From NCBI GenBank assembly GCA_030745875.1, contig JASLNT010000079.1:1-64000 (forward strand): a DNA stretch of 64,000 nt, given 5' to 3'. This DNA comes from Phycisphaerae bacterium (GTDB lineage: Bacteria; Planctomycetota; Phycisphaerae; SM23-33). The notes beneath the pieces are model-generated. The model was not told the DNA's origin, did no database searches, and saw only the letters and a program-made list of their open reading frames with translations. Made by a program: the position numbers and the translations under genes. Positions 26,674-37,119 of the stretch are shown here, in pieces. Each line of letters begins with the position of its first letter. Position 1 is the first letter of the stretch.

Positions 26674-29600
26674 ATGCTGAGACAAGCAGTGACGCTGGTG
26701 ATGTTGGGTGCGATGGCGGTTTGCTCGGCGGACGGGGGGGGACTGGCCGGCGTATCACGCCGACGCTCGCCGGAGCGGATACACAAGCCAGACCGTTGCG
26801 GGTGAACTGAAGCCGATATGGTCGGTCAAAGCTCCCCACGCTCCGACGCCCGCGTGGTCCCGCAACGGGCGGATTCGTTATGACGACGTATTTCAACCGG
26901 TCGTAGCACACAACACGGCGTACTTCGGTGATCACGCCGAGGGCATGGTCCGAGCGATCGACCTGACCAGCGGTCGGGAGAAGTGGCGGTTCCAGACCAA
27001 CGGTCCGATCCGCTGTGCTCCGGCGATCTGGAGGAAGACCGTTCTGGTCGCCAGTGACGACGGACGAATCTACTCGCTGAAAGCTTCCGACGGTTCTCTG
27101 CGATGGTCGCTCCGCCCGGGACCGTCCGACGAGCTTGTGCTTGGCAACGGGTATATGATTTCCAAGTGGCCGGTCCGCGGCGCACCTACCGTCGAGGGCG
27201 ACACGGTTTACGCGGGCGCTGGGATCTGGCCGAACGACGGATTCCATCTGTTGGCGATCGACGCCGATACGGGCAAGGTCAAGTGGCGAAACGACGACTC
27301 GGGCGATCGCTATCTCAAACACCCGCACGTAGGCGCCTACTCCAAGTCCGGTCCGGCGGCGCAGGGTTACCTTACGCTGTCGGAGACGAACATCCTTGTA
27401 CCGCCCGGGCGTTCGCTGCCGGCGATTTTCGACAAGGCGACCGGGCGCTTCGGGCACATCAGCTTCAACGATAAGATCGGCGGCGGGGCGTTCATGACCC
27501 ACAAGGACGTCTACACCTGCGCGGGCGTGCTCTGGTCGGTGCGAAACAGCCGGAAGATGCAAAGCTATCTCCCCATGACGCGGACCTCGGAATGGCCCCT
27601 GATCGAAACGCTCCCGTGCAGCGCGATGACGCCCGCCGGTATCGTGGCGGCCAGGGAAGACACGGTCCAGAGCTTCAGATGGGCCGACAAGAAACTCGTC
27701 CAGAAGCGTCGTGGAAAGGTCCTGAGCAGTCAGAACTACACGGGGCTGGAACGGAACTGGGGCGTAAACGCCTCCGGAGCGGTCAGGGAGCTGATCGTCG
27801 CCGGAGACAAGATCATCATCGGACTGAACGGCGCGATCGAAATGATCGACAGGAAGACGCGCAAGAAGATCCCCGTGGCGAACAAGCTGGACGGAGCGGT
27901 CGGCGGGCTGGCGTATTCCAACGGCCGCCTCATCGCCTCGACAACAACAGGGCGGATCTACTGCTTCTCCGCCGGCGGATCGCGTGCTGACGCCAAGGCG
28001 ATATCGACCCAACGGATCGAGCCTGCCGTCGACGCCGAAACTCTCCGGACCGCCCGTGCGATCGTCAAGGCCGCCGGCATCGCCAAAGGCTATGCGCTGG
28101 ATCTTGGTTGCGGGGACGGATCGCTCAGCATTGCGCTGACGCAGGTAAGCGATCTGAAGGTCATCGCTGTAGAGTCCGACAAGGCGTTGTTCACAAAGGC
28201 CCGCGAACTCCTCCTGCGCACAGGGTTGTACGGAACGCGAGTGATGATCTTCAATCGCCCGCTGAACTCCAGTGCTCTTCCGAACATGTTCGCCAATCTG
28301 ATCGTATCGCGGCGGGAGGCGCTTTCCGGTGCGGCCTTGATCGAAGCCGGACGAATCCAACAGCCGTACGGGGGAGCGATATGCACCCTCGCCGGCGAGA
28401 AGATCACCGTCAACCGGCGCGGAGCTCCGAAGGGTTCGGGGCGATGGACGCACCAGTACGCGGATCCCGCCAACACGCTCTGCAGCGCCGACAGCACGAT
28501 TGACGGAAAGCTGACAATGCTCTGGTACCGCGACTACTCCCTGCCATCGGCCAGCCGATGGGCGCGGGCTCCGGCTCCGCTGGCCAGCGAAGGCATCCTA
28601 TACCAGGCCTGCCCCGACGGAGTAATCGCGGTCGACGCGTACAACGGGACTGAGTTATGGCGATTCGAGTCCAAGAATCTGCTGTCCAGCCGATCGGGGT
28701 ACTACATAATCCGCACGGGCGGAATATACTGCCTCGGCGACGGAGTGCTCTACCTGCGGAGAAAAGCTCAATGCCTCTGCCTTGACGCTCGAACGGGCAA
28801 ACTGCTGCGAACGATAGATCTTCCCGACGCAAAGGCCCACGATTTCTGGGGATATCTCGCGTATAGCGACGGTGTAATATACGGAACGGCGGCTGACGAG
28901 GATCACAACACCGTTAATCCGTACCGCACGAAGCACCCCGGAGCCGTCACTGAAGGCAAGACGCTATTCGCCATGGATGCAAAGACAGCAAAGGTGCTGT
29001 GGCGACACGAACCGAAGGATTACATCGGAAACAACGCTGTGGCGATCGACGATCAGAACGTCTACCTGATCGACCGCACGAGCCTCTGGACGAACCAGAA
29101 GAAGCGTCGTGAACCCAATCCGTCGACTCCGATACCGTCCGGAAGGCTTACCGCGGTTAACAAGAAGACCGGCGCCGTGAAATGGACCAACAACAAAGGC
29201 GTATTCGGATCCGCCGCTCTGGTCAGCCAACCGGCGCGACGAGTGTGCGTGTGGCACGAAGACAAGCTGACGGGCTTCGACGCCGACAGCGGTAAGAGAA
29301 TCTACTCGGTTCAATCGTGGTATGGTGAACACGCCTACCAAATCAAACCGCCGGTAATCGTAGGCGACACGATCTACTGGGAGAAATACGCCTTCGACGT
29401 GCGCAGCGGGGCGAAGCGAATGTACGAACTTCGACGTGCGTACGGGTGCGGAAGCGTGTCGGCTTCGCAGAATATGCTCTTCTTCCGTTCCGGTACGATC
29501 GGTTACGTCGGGCTCGACTCGATCCGAACCGGCAAGGGCGGGATTACGACACGTGAGATTCATAATTTCGGGGGAATACGACCGGGTTGTTACATCAACA

Positions 29601-29707
29601 TCGTGCCGGCCGGCGGGGTGGTGCTGATCCCCGATTCGTCGTCGTCATGCAGTTGCAGTTACTTCAACCAATGCTGGATCGCCCTCGAACCGGTGAGGAA
29701 GAAATGA
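26674..29707 (+). CDS. Second propeller-methyltransferase-propeller protein, frameshifted at a G8 tract after the signal peptide
   Basis: About 1010 residues, paralogous to the gene at 23568. The natural start is ATG 26674 (MLRQAVTLVMLGAMAVCSAD), with AGGAG upstream and a good signal peptide, but that frame is lost in a run of eight G (26734-26741). The mature protein (GGDWPAYHADARRSGYTS) continues in the +1 frame; seven G would restore a full-length protein. Without the fix, only a leaderless product from GTG 26708 is possible. The middle Rossmann-like domain carries ALDLGCGDGSLSIALT followed by VIAVESDKALF. The stop overlaps the sulfatase start by 4 bases (ATGA). Confidence 0.8.
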
Positions 29708-31251
29708 CTCTGAAGGACCACAATCGACCTGGAACCCGCCCGAACGCGCGTAGAGAGTTCTTGAAAACGATTGGCTTTGGCGCTGCGGCGATGGCGTTGT
29801 CGCCGATGGCCCGAGCGGTTCAAGGCGATGGTGTCAAGGATCGACCGAACGTCCTGTTCATCGCCGTTGACGACCTTCGCCCGGAGTTGGGTTGCTACGG
29901 CTGGACGCACATGCGCACGCCTAACATCGACAAGCTCGCCAGGTCCGGGCGCCTCTTTAAGCGTCATTACATTCAGTCGGCCGTCTGCGGGCCGTCGCGA
30001 TGTTCGTTGCTTACCGGCAGGCGTTTCTGGTCGTGGGACTGCTGGCGGGCGGCGCGGAAACTGAAAACCGAACCCGCGGCGCCGGTCTCGATAGCTCACC
30101 TGTTCCGGCGCGGAGGGTATCGCACCGTGTGCATTGGCAAGATAAGCCACCTCCCCGGCGGCGTGACCGACCCGGCCCAGAAAACCCACGAAGTTCCGTT
30201 CAGTTGGGATCTGGCCTATGCGCCAATTGGCAAATGGAAGGACCCCTGGGGCGCGTTCTTCTGCTATGCCGACGGGTCCGTGCGCGAGTACGGTTACGGG
30301 CGGAACAAGACCAATACGCCCGCCTTTGAATGCGCCGACGTGCCCGACGAAGGTTACGCCGACGGCCTGAACGCCCAAGAGGCGATCAAGCAGCTCGGCG
30401 ACCTCAGATCTCGCGCCAAACCGTTCTTCCTGGCTGTCGGATTCTACAAACCGCACCTGCCCCACAACGCGCCGAAAAAGTACTGGGACATGTACGATCC
30501 AGCCAAGATCGCCCTGGCGCCAAACCGCAAGCCGCCCAAAAACGTTGACGCCAATATCGCTCTCCATCCCAGCTTCGAGGTGACCACCCACTACGCCTGG
30601 CCGGGCGGCAGGGGGAAGATCACCGACGCCCAGGCCAGAAACCAGCGCCACGCCTACTTTGCCTGCGTCAGCTACATAGATGCGCAAGTCGGCAAGGTGC
30701 TGTCCGAGCTCAAACGCCTGGATCTGGACCGCAACACGATTGTCGTGCTCTGGGGCGATCACGGATGGCATCTCGGCGAGCATGGCATTTTCGGAAAGCA
30801 GACGAACTTCGAGGTCGCCGCTCGCAGCCCCCTGATAATCAAAACGCCCGACATGCCCCGCGCGGGGCAGCCCACCGACGCCCTGACCGAAACGGTCGAC
30901 ATATACCCGACGCTGGCGGACCTCTGCGGTCTGAAGGCTCCCGCCGACCTGCCGGGCGTGAGCCTCAGGCCCGTTCTGGGCGATCCGACCGGTCACGTCA
31001 AGGACGGCGCATTCAGCTTCCATGGCCGCGGCCGCTACTTCGGGCGAACGCTGCGGACCGACCGCTACCGAATCGTCGAATGGTCCGACAGGCAAAAGAA
31101 GCTCACCCCGAGAATCGAACTCTACGACCACCGGATCGACCCGGGCGAGAACACAAACATAGCAGGCGACCCCGAGAACAAGAAACTAGTCGAAAAGCTC
31201 CTGGCCCAAATCAAAACACCGTCACGGACCATAGCAAAAGGCTTGCGGTGA
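29704..31251 (+). CDS. Tat-exported sulfatase (iduronate-2-sulfatase-like)
   Basis: Start ATG 29704 overlaps the upstream stop (ATGA) and follows GAGGAAG, so it is coupled to the propeller protein; product 515 residues. Twin-arginine signal NARREFLKTIGFGAAAMAL. FIAVDDLRPELGCYG supplies the metal-binding Asp pair, CGPSRCSLLTGR (Cys95) is the formylglycine signature, and VLWGDHGWHLGEHGIFGKQ is typical of the iduronate-2-sulfatase-like subfamily. The substrate is unknown. Its coupling to large secreted propeller proteins suggests they act on the same glycan. Confidence 0.92.
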   Translation: MTLKDHNRPGTRPNARREFLKTIGFGAAAMALSPMARAVQGDGVKDRPNVLFIAVDDLRPELGCYGWTHMRTPNIDKLARSGRLFKRHYIQSAVCGPSRCSLLTGRRFWSWDCWRAARKLKTEPAAPVSIAHLFRRGGYRTVCIGKISHLPGGVTDPAQKTHEVPFSWDLAYAPIGKWKDPWGAFFCYADGSVREYGYGRNKTNTPAFECADVPDEGYADGLNAQEAIKQLGDLRSRAKPFFLAVGFYKPHLPHNAPKKYWDMYDPAKIALAPNRKPPKNVDANIALHPSFEVTTHYAWPGGRGKITDAQARNQRHAYFACVSYIDAQVGKVLSELKRLDLDRNTIVVLWGDHGWHLGEHGIFGKQTNFEVAARSPLIIKTPDMPRAGQPTDALTETVDIYPTLADLCGLKAPADLPGVSLRPVLGDPTGHVKDGAFSFHGRGRYFGRTLRTDRYRIVEWSDRQKKLTPRIELYDHRIDPGENTNIAGDPENKKLVEKLLAQIKTPSRTIAKGLR

Positions 31252-31306
31252 AACTCTATCCTGATGCATGTAACGTTGTTCTGGACACGAGTAGGAGATG
31301 ACGTCA

Positions 31307-34300
31307 ATGGAAGCACCGGTCATGCGACGTACGAAAGCTCCTGTCCTGTTCGCAATCGCTCTGGTGCTGTCGCTCGCCGCGGGGCGGGCTGAAGCGTCCG
31401 ACGATGCGAAGCTCCCGCCAGGCGTCACGAGCGTGTGGGATATAGCAAAGGCGCACCGCGAGTCGACCGCTACGCGCGAGCACATCTGCATCAACGGTTT
31501 GTGGCGATGGCAGCCGGCGAAGGAGCCCGCGAGGTCCGTGCCCGACGGGAAATGGGGCTACTTCAAGGTCCCAGGGAGTTGGCCCGGGATCACCAATTAC
31601 ATGCAGAAGGACTCACAAACCGTCCACGCCCATCCGAGTTGGAAAGGGAAACCTCTGGGCGGGATCACTTCGGCGTGGTATCAGCGGGAGATCACCATCC
31701 CCGCCGGCTGGGCGGGGCGACGCATCACCCTGCGCGCCGAATATCTGAACTCCTTCGCAGCGGCGTACGTGGACGGAAAGAAGGTCGGCGAGATGCGATT
31801 CCCGGCCGGGGAAGTGGACATTACGTCGATCTGTAAGGCGGGCGGGACCCACGTGCTGTCGCTGGCCGTTGTCGCCATGCCGCTCAAGGGCGTCATGCTC
31901 TCGTACAACGACACCGCATCGGCAAGGAAGGTGAAGGGGGCTGTGGCGCGTCGCGGTCTGTGCGGCGATGTGTACCTCGTCGGCTCGCCTCAAGGTCTGC
32001 GCATCGCCGACGTGAAGATCGACACATCCGTGCGCAAAGGGCGAATTACGTTCGGTGTTGCGGTCGACAGCCCAGCCGCAAACACGCAGTACGCCCTGCG
32101 CGCACATGTCATGGACGGCGCCCGCCGCGTCGCCGAGTTCAAGAGCAAGGCCTTCCGAGCCAGCGACCTCAAGTCCGGCCGCATCGAGTTCACCCACAAA
32201 TGGAAGCCCGGAAAACTGTGGGATATCCACACGCCAAACCACACGTACATCGCTGGCCTGTCCCTGCTGGATGCGAAGGGCAAGCTGATAGACGCAGCCT
32301 TGCCCGTGCGGTTCGGCTTTCGGGAGTTCTGGATAGACGGGCGGGATTTCTATCTGAACGGCAGCCGCATCCACCTGTCGGCCGTTCCGCTCGACAACGC
32401 CCAGGTCGGCGCCTCGGCAGCGTGCTACGACGCGGCGCGGGAAAGCCTGTTGCGACTCAAGAGTATCGGCATCAACTTCGTCTACACGCACAATTACGGC
32501 TGCCAACCGGGCTCCCACCTGAGTTTCGAGGAGATCCTTCGGGCCGCCGATGATGTGGGGATGCTGGCGGGGGTGTCCCAACCGCATTTCAGCCACTACG
32601 ACTGGAAGGCCCGCAATGCGGCGAAGACCAACGGCTACGCCCGCCACGCCGCCTTCTACGTGCGCCTCGCACAGAACCACCCATCCGTCGTAGCATACTC
32701 CACGAGCCACAACGCTACGAGTTCCGGAGAAGACATGAACCCCCACCGCTTCGGGGACGCCGACATCCCGCGCGAGAGCTGGTCGGCAAACAACACCAAA
32801 CTCGCCTTAGGAGCCGAGGCGATTATCCGCCGCCTGGACCCCAGCCGAATCGTCTACCACCACGCAGGCGACATTGGAGCGATGCACACGAGCAACTTCT
32901 ACCCGAACTTCGTCCCGATCCAGGAGATGTCGGACTGGTTCGAGCACTGGGCGACCCGAGGCGTGAAACCGGCGTTCCTGTGCGAGTACGGCGCGCCGTT
33001 CTCCTGGGACTGGGCAATGTATCGAGGTTGGCACAAGGGCAAGCGGGAATTCGGAAGCGCCCGCGTACCGTGGGAGTTCTGCCTGGCCGAATGGAACGCC
33101 CAGTTCCTTGGCGATGCGGCGTTCCGGATCAGCGAGATGGAGAAGGCCAATCTGCGCTGGGAGGCCGGGCGGGTCCGCGCCGGAAAACTGTGGCATCGCT
33201 GGGACTATCCGTACAGTCTTGGCTCCCGCGATATACCCGAGCGACATACCGTGATGGCGAGGTACATAACCGACAATTGGCGCGCGTTTCGGACGTGGGG
33301 CCTGTCGGGCAACTCGCCCTGGGAGCACCGCCTTCTGTATGTCCTGCGCGACGGTGTGGACAAGTCGCGCAAGGGCCTGCCCGTTGATTGGGGCAAGCTC
33401 CAGCGCCCGGGTTTGAGCCCCGATTATGTCGAGGATCGCTACGAGCGAATGGACCTGGCCTTCAAGCGGTCGGACTGGGTCGCAACGCCTACCGGGCGGG
33501 CGATCCTGCGAAACAACGCTCCGCTGCTGGCTTATATAGCGGGCAAGCCCGGCGGATTCACCAGCAAAGATCACAACTTCTCACCCGGCCAGACCGCAGC
33601 CAAGCAGATCGTCGTAATAAACAATTCCCGCCAGGCGGTTGTCTGCGAGTGTGCGTGGTTGCTGGCGCTGCCCACACCCATCAAAGGCCGCAAAAAAGTC
33701 ACCGTCCCAACCGGCGAGCAGGTGAGGATTCCGTTGCGATTCGACCTGCCCGAGGCGCTGGCTCCCGGTGCGTATCGGCTCGACCTGACCGCCTCGTTCG
33801 ACCGCGGGAAGCCCCAGAAGGACTCGTTTACAATTCACGTCCAGGCTCCGGCGACCAAAGTCCAGGTGAGAGGGAAAATCGCATTGTTCGACCCGAAGGG
33901 CCAGACGGGCAAACTCCTGGCCGTGATGGGTGTCGCCTGCCGATCCGTTCAGGCCGACCGAGACTTATCGGACTGCGACATGTTAATCGTCGGCAAGGGG
34001 GCGTTGACGGCGAATTCACCCGCCCCGGACATCAGCGGTGTTCGTGACGGGCTCAAGGTGCTTGTCTTCGAGCAGACGTCGGAGGCGTTGGAGAAGCGTT
34101 TGGGGTTTCGCGTGCAGGAGTACGGTTTGCGGAACGTTTTTCGGCGCATGCCGGATCACCCGGCCTTACGCGGCCTGGCCGCCGAGCACCTGCGAGACTG
34201 GCGAGGTTCGGCGACGCTCCTTCCACCGCGTTTGAGCTATCGACGGAGGCCCGCGCACGGCCCGACAGTTTCATGGTGCGGGCTCCCGGTGACGCGGTTG

Positions 34301-35686
34301 TGGCGGTGCGGGAACCGGGGGAATGTCGCATCGGTCCTGATCGAAAAACCGGCGCGGGGCGACTTCCTGCCGATCGTCGACGGCGGGTACAGCCTCCAGT
34401 ACAGCCCGTTGCTGGCCTACCGCCGGGGCAAGGGCGTAGTCGTGTTTTGTCAGATGGACGTCACCGGGCGGACCGAGCCCGATCCTGCGGCCCGGCGGCT
34501 CGTCGGGAACTTGCTCACCTGGCTCGGACAGTGGAAAGCAAGCCCGAGGCGGCAGGCGGTTTACGCAGGCTCCCCCGCCGGTCTGACGCATCTCAAGAAG
34601 GCGGGCCTCCGCCCGATCGCTTTCGCCGCCGACGCCCTCAAGCCCGATCGCGTGCTGATCGCCACGCCCGGTGCGGGCAAGACGCTGGCGCCCCACAAAA
34701 CCGCCATCGCGCGATGGCTTAAGAAGGATGGGCGCGTGCTGGCGATCGGACTCAGCGGAACCGAGGCCCGGGACTTTATGCCCGTGAACGTCGCCACGAA
34801 ACGTTCGGAGCACCTGGCGACCTTCTTCCCGCCGCCCGGCGCGGGCTCGCCCATGGCGGGGATCGGACCGGCCGACGTGCACAATCGCCATCCCAGCCGC
34901 ATCGACCTGGTCTCCGGAGGGGCCGCAATCGTGGGCAACGGCGTGCTGGCGTCAGCCGGGGACAACGTGGTCTTCTGTCAGCTTGCCCCCTGGCGGTACG
35001 ATCACGAGAAGCACTACTACATGAGGCGGACATTCCGGCGGACGGCCTGCCTTGTCGCACGTCTGTTGGGCAATCTCGGGGTGCAGGGCGACAGCCCGTT
35101 GCTGGCGCGCTTCTCGACCCCATTGGATGCGAGCGGGCCGGAGCCCAATGTGATCCGAAACGGCGATTTCCGCACCGATAGCGACAGTGACGGGCTGGCT
35201 GACCATTGGCAAGTGACGCCCGGGCCAAAGCAGTCGCTGCCCGTACGCGATAAGACAGCAGAACGCCCGAACCGATGGAGCCAGCGCATCACGGGCAAGG
35301 GTCGCGAGATCATGCTCTCCCAGACGGGCGTTCCCGTCGAAAAGAACCAGTGGTATCGCATCTCGCTTCGCGCGAAATCCGAGGGCGTGAAGGGCTCCCG
35401 CGTGACTCTGGCGGTCCAGAACACCTCCACGTGGCGGTCCCTGATCGAATACCAGCGTTTCGCCCCCGATGGATCGTGGAGGCCGTTCACCTTCACCGTT
35501 CAGGCAACCGGCTCGGAGAAGTCCAAAACCCGCTTCCAGATCTGGTCCAGCCAGGCCGGGACACTCTGGCTGTCCGATGTTGTCATGACCCCTGTCGACC
35601 CTCCCAGCAAGGGCCGATGGCTCACAGGCCTCTACCTCGACCGTCCTGTCGAATGGGACGATCCCTACCGCTTCTTCCGGTGGTGA
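31307..35686 (+). CDS. Large secreted GH2-like glycoside hydrolase with C-terminal carbohydrate-binding domain
   Basis: I prefer ATG 31307 (MEAPVMRRTK), 9 bases after TAGGAG; 31298 is too close to it. Product 1459 residues with a Sec signal. Residues about 85-200 form the N-terminal jelly roll (GSWPGITNYM, SAWYQREITIPAGWAGR), then an immunoglobulin-like domain and a TIM barrel (FREFWIDGRDFYLNGSRIHL). The predicted nucleophile Glu lies in LCEYGAPFSW (about residue 559). The usual acid/base motif NE is replaced by SHNATSS (about residue 466). A jelly-roll binding domain occupies about 1285-1455 (VIRNGDFRTDSDSDGLADHW). It is either an unusual hydrolase or inactive. Confidence 0.8.
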   Translation: MEAPVMRRTKAPVLFAIALVLSLAAGRAEASDDAKLPPGVTSVWDIAKAHRESTATREHICINGLWRWQPAKEPARSVPDGKWGYFKVPGSWPGITNYMQKDSQTVHAHPSWKGKPLGGITSAWYQREITIPAGWAGRRITLRAEYLNSFAAAYVDGKKVGEMRFPAGEVDITSICKAGGTHVLSLAVVAMPLKGVMLSYNDTASARKVKGAVARRGLCGDVYLVGSPQGLRIADVKIDTSVRKGRITFGVAVDSPAANTQYALRAHVMDGARRVAEFKSKAFRASDLKSGRIEFTHKWKPGKLWDIHTPNHTYIAGLSLLDAKGKLIDAALPVRFGFREFWIDGRDFYLNGSRIHLSAVPLDNAQVGASAACYDAARESLLRLKSIGINFVYTHNYGCQPGSHLSFEEILRAADDVGMLAGVSQPHFSHYDWKARNAAKTNGYARHAAFYVRLAQNHPSVVAYSTSHNATSSGEDMNPHRFGDADIPRESWSANNTKLALGAEAIIRRLDPSRIVYHHAGDIGAMHTSNFYPNFVPIQEMSDWFEHWATRGVKPAFLCEYGAPFSWDWAMYRGWHKGKREFGSARVPWEFCLAEWNAQFLGDAAFRISEMEKANLRWEAGRVRAGKLWHRWDYPYSLGSRDIPERHTVMARYITDNWRAFRTWGLSGNSPWEHRLLYVLRDGVDKSRKGLPVDWGKLQRPGLSPDYVEDRYERMDLAFKRSDWVATPTGRAILRNNAPLLAYIAGKPGGFTSKDHNFSPGQTAAKQIVVINNSRQAVVCECAWLLALPTPIKGRKKVTVPTGEQVRIPLRFDLPEALAPGAYRLDLTASFDRGKPQKDSFTIHVQAPATKVQVRGKIALFDPKGQTGKLLAVMGVACRSVQADRDLSDCDMLIVGKGALTANSPAPDISGVRDGLKVLVFEQTSEALEKRLGFRVQEYGLRNVFRRMPDHPALRGLAAEHLRDWRGSATLLPPRLSYRRRPAHGPTVSWCGLPVTRLWRCGNRGNVASVLIEKPARGDFLPIVDGGYSLQYSPLLAYRRGKGVVVFCQMDVTGRTEPDPAARRLVGNLLTWLGQWKASPRRQAVYAGSPAGLTHLKKAGLRPIAFAADALKPDRVLIATPGAGKTLAPHKTAIARWLKKDGRVLAIGLSGTEARDFMPVNVATKRSEHLATFFPPPGAGSPMAGIGPADVHNRHPSRIDLVSGGAAIVGNGVLASAGDNVVFCQLAPWRYDHEKHYYMRRTFRRTACLVARLLGNLGVQGDSPLLARFSTPLDASGPEPNVIRNGDFRTDSDSDGLADHWQVTPGPKQSLPVRDKTAERPNRWSQRITGKGREIMLSQTGVPVEKNQWYRISLRAKSEGVKGSRVTLAVQNTSTWRSLIEYQRFAPDGSWRPFTFTVQATGSEKSKTRFQIWSSQAGTLWLSDVVMTPVDPPSKGRWLTGLYLDRPVEWDDPYRFFRW

Positions 35687-35701
35687 GGCTCCGGGTCGGG
35701 A

Positions 35702-36958
35702 TTATTTCTTTGCGCGTATGTCGTATACGTACAGGTTCAACCCGTGGCGGATATACAGGCGCCCGTCGCACACCACCGGATGAGCCCACCACGGACCCAT
35801 ACCGCCCTTGGGCGGGTTGAAGCGGGAGACCACGGTGTGGGCCTTGGGCGAGGGCGTGACCAGACCCACCGTTCCATCCTTGCTGAGGATATACATCATC
35901 CCTTCGGCGACGGTGAGCGAACCTTTGCCCACGCCGGGGTCCACGTACTGCTTCTTGCCCGTCTTCCAGTCCAGGCAGATCCACGGGCACTTGTTGCGGA
36001 CCCTGTTGTATACGCAACTGCTCCCGTAAATGTACCCGTCCAGCAAGACGATCCCGCCATGATGGTTGTCCATCTCCAGCGAGCGCCACACCTGCTTGAC
36101 TGAGGCGGTCTTGCCCTTGACGTTAAGCTTCCACTTGCGAGTGCCCGCCTTGATCGTGCTGACGAGAATATGCCCATCGTGATAGATCGGCACGAGGACA
36201 TTTTCGTCGGCGTACGATTCGTGATCCACACGCCACAGCAACTTGCCCGTTTTGGCGTTTACGCCGACCATTGCCTTGAGCGTGAGCGTCACGATTATCC
36301 GCAGGCCGTCCTGCTCGACGACTATCGGCGAGGCGTACCCCGCCTGGTCGCCGGTTACGCACGTCCAGACGACCTTTCCGTCACTCTTGTTCAGCGCGAC
36401 CAATCCGCCCTTCGATCCGCCGGGCGCGCAGATCAGATTGTCCCCGTCGATCAGCAGCGACTCCGAAAGAGCCCAGCGAATGTTCTTGCCCTCGAACTTG
36501 CTGAGGATGTTCATGCCCCATATCTTCTTGCCCGTTTTCGCATCGAGGCAGACCAGATCGCCCACGGGAGACTCGAAATAAAGGCGTCCGTTTTCGTACG
36601 TGGGCGTGCCCCGCGTTCCAGGCCACAACCTCTTGGAGGTCCACGCCGGCCCGCACTTGTAATGCCACTTAACTTCACCCTTGAGATCCATCGCGGTGAC
36701 AATCGTATCGCCATAGGCGTTGCCTGCGGTGTAGATCAGCCCGCCGCCGATCGATACGGTCGAATAACCGAACCCGATCTTGCGACAGGTCCACAGCAGC
36801 TTCGGCCCGCCGTCGGGCCACTTTTTCAGCAGTCCGGTCTCGGGCGAGATGTTGTCGCGCTTGGGCCCGTGAAACTGCGCCCAGTCGGCGGCGATAACCA
36901 TTGAACCGCCCAGAAAAGGAATAAGGAGCAACAAGCTGATCTTCGCGCACTTCTTCAT
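35702..36958 (-). CDS. Secreted PQQ-like beta-propeller protein
   Basis: Start ATG 36958 (MKKCAKISLLLLIPFLGGS) has GAGGA 8 bases upstream; product 418 residues with a Sec signal. The mature protein is a single PQQ-like propeller with blades such as YTAGNAYGDTIVTAMDLKGEVKW and VCLDAKTGKKIWGMN. These repeats bind or mimic the quinoprotein alcohol dehydrogenase fold, but I see no catalytic Asp/Cys pair of a quinoprotein dehydrogenase. It converges on the GH2-like gene with only 15 bases between stops. Function unknown, probably binding at the cell envelope. Confidence 0.85.
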   Translation of the reverse strand: MKKCAKISLLLLIPFLGGSMVIAADWAQFHGPKRDNISPETGLLKKWPDGGPKLLWTCRKIGFGYSTVSIGGGLIYTAGNAYGDTIVTAMDLKGEVKWHYKCGPAWTSKRLWPGTRGTPTYENGRLYFESPVGDLVCLDAKTGKKIWGMNILSKFEGKNIRWALSESLLIDGDNLICAPGGSKGGLVALNKSDGKVVWTCVTGDQAGYASPIVVEQDGLRIIVTLTLKAMVGVNAKTGKLLWRVDHESYADENVLVPIYHDGHILVSTIKAGTRKWKLNVKGKTASVKQVWRSLEMDNHHGGIVLLDGYIYGSSCVYNRVRNKCPWICLDWKTGKKQYVDPGVGKGSLTVAEGMMYILSKDGTVGLVTPSPKAHTVVSRFNPPKGGMGPWWAHPVVCDGRLYIRHGLNLYVYDIRAKK

Positions 36959-37119
36959 AGGTCGAATCCTCGTAGTGAATTCCAACGCATAAGTTGACAT
37001 CACCGATTCTAACGCCCCGGGGGCGCGAACTCAACGCCGACGACGCCCCGGGGGCTTCAAGCCTTGCGTGATCTTCCACGTATGGAGTAGTATGGTCCAA
37101 GTGTTAACGGGAGATCGGA

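Noticed and set aside
26660-28453. A 597-codon minus-strand frame opposite the second propeller gene
   Set aside because: Antisense shadow; the plus strand is supported by a paralogue.
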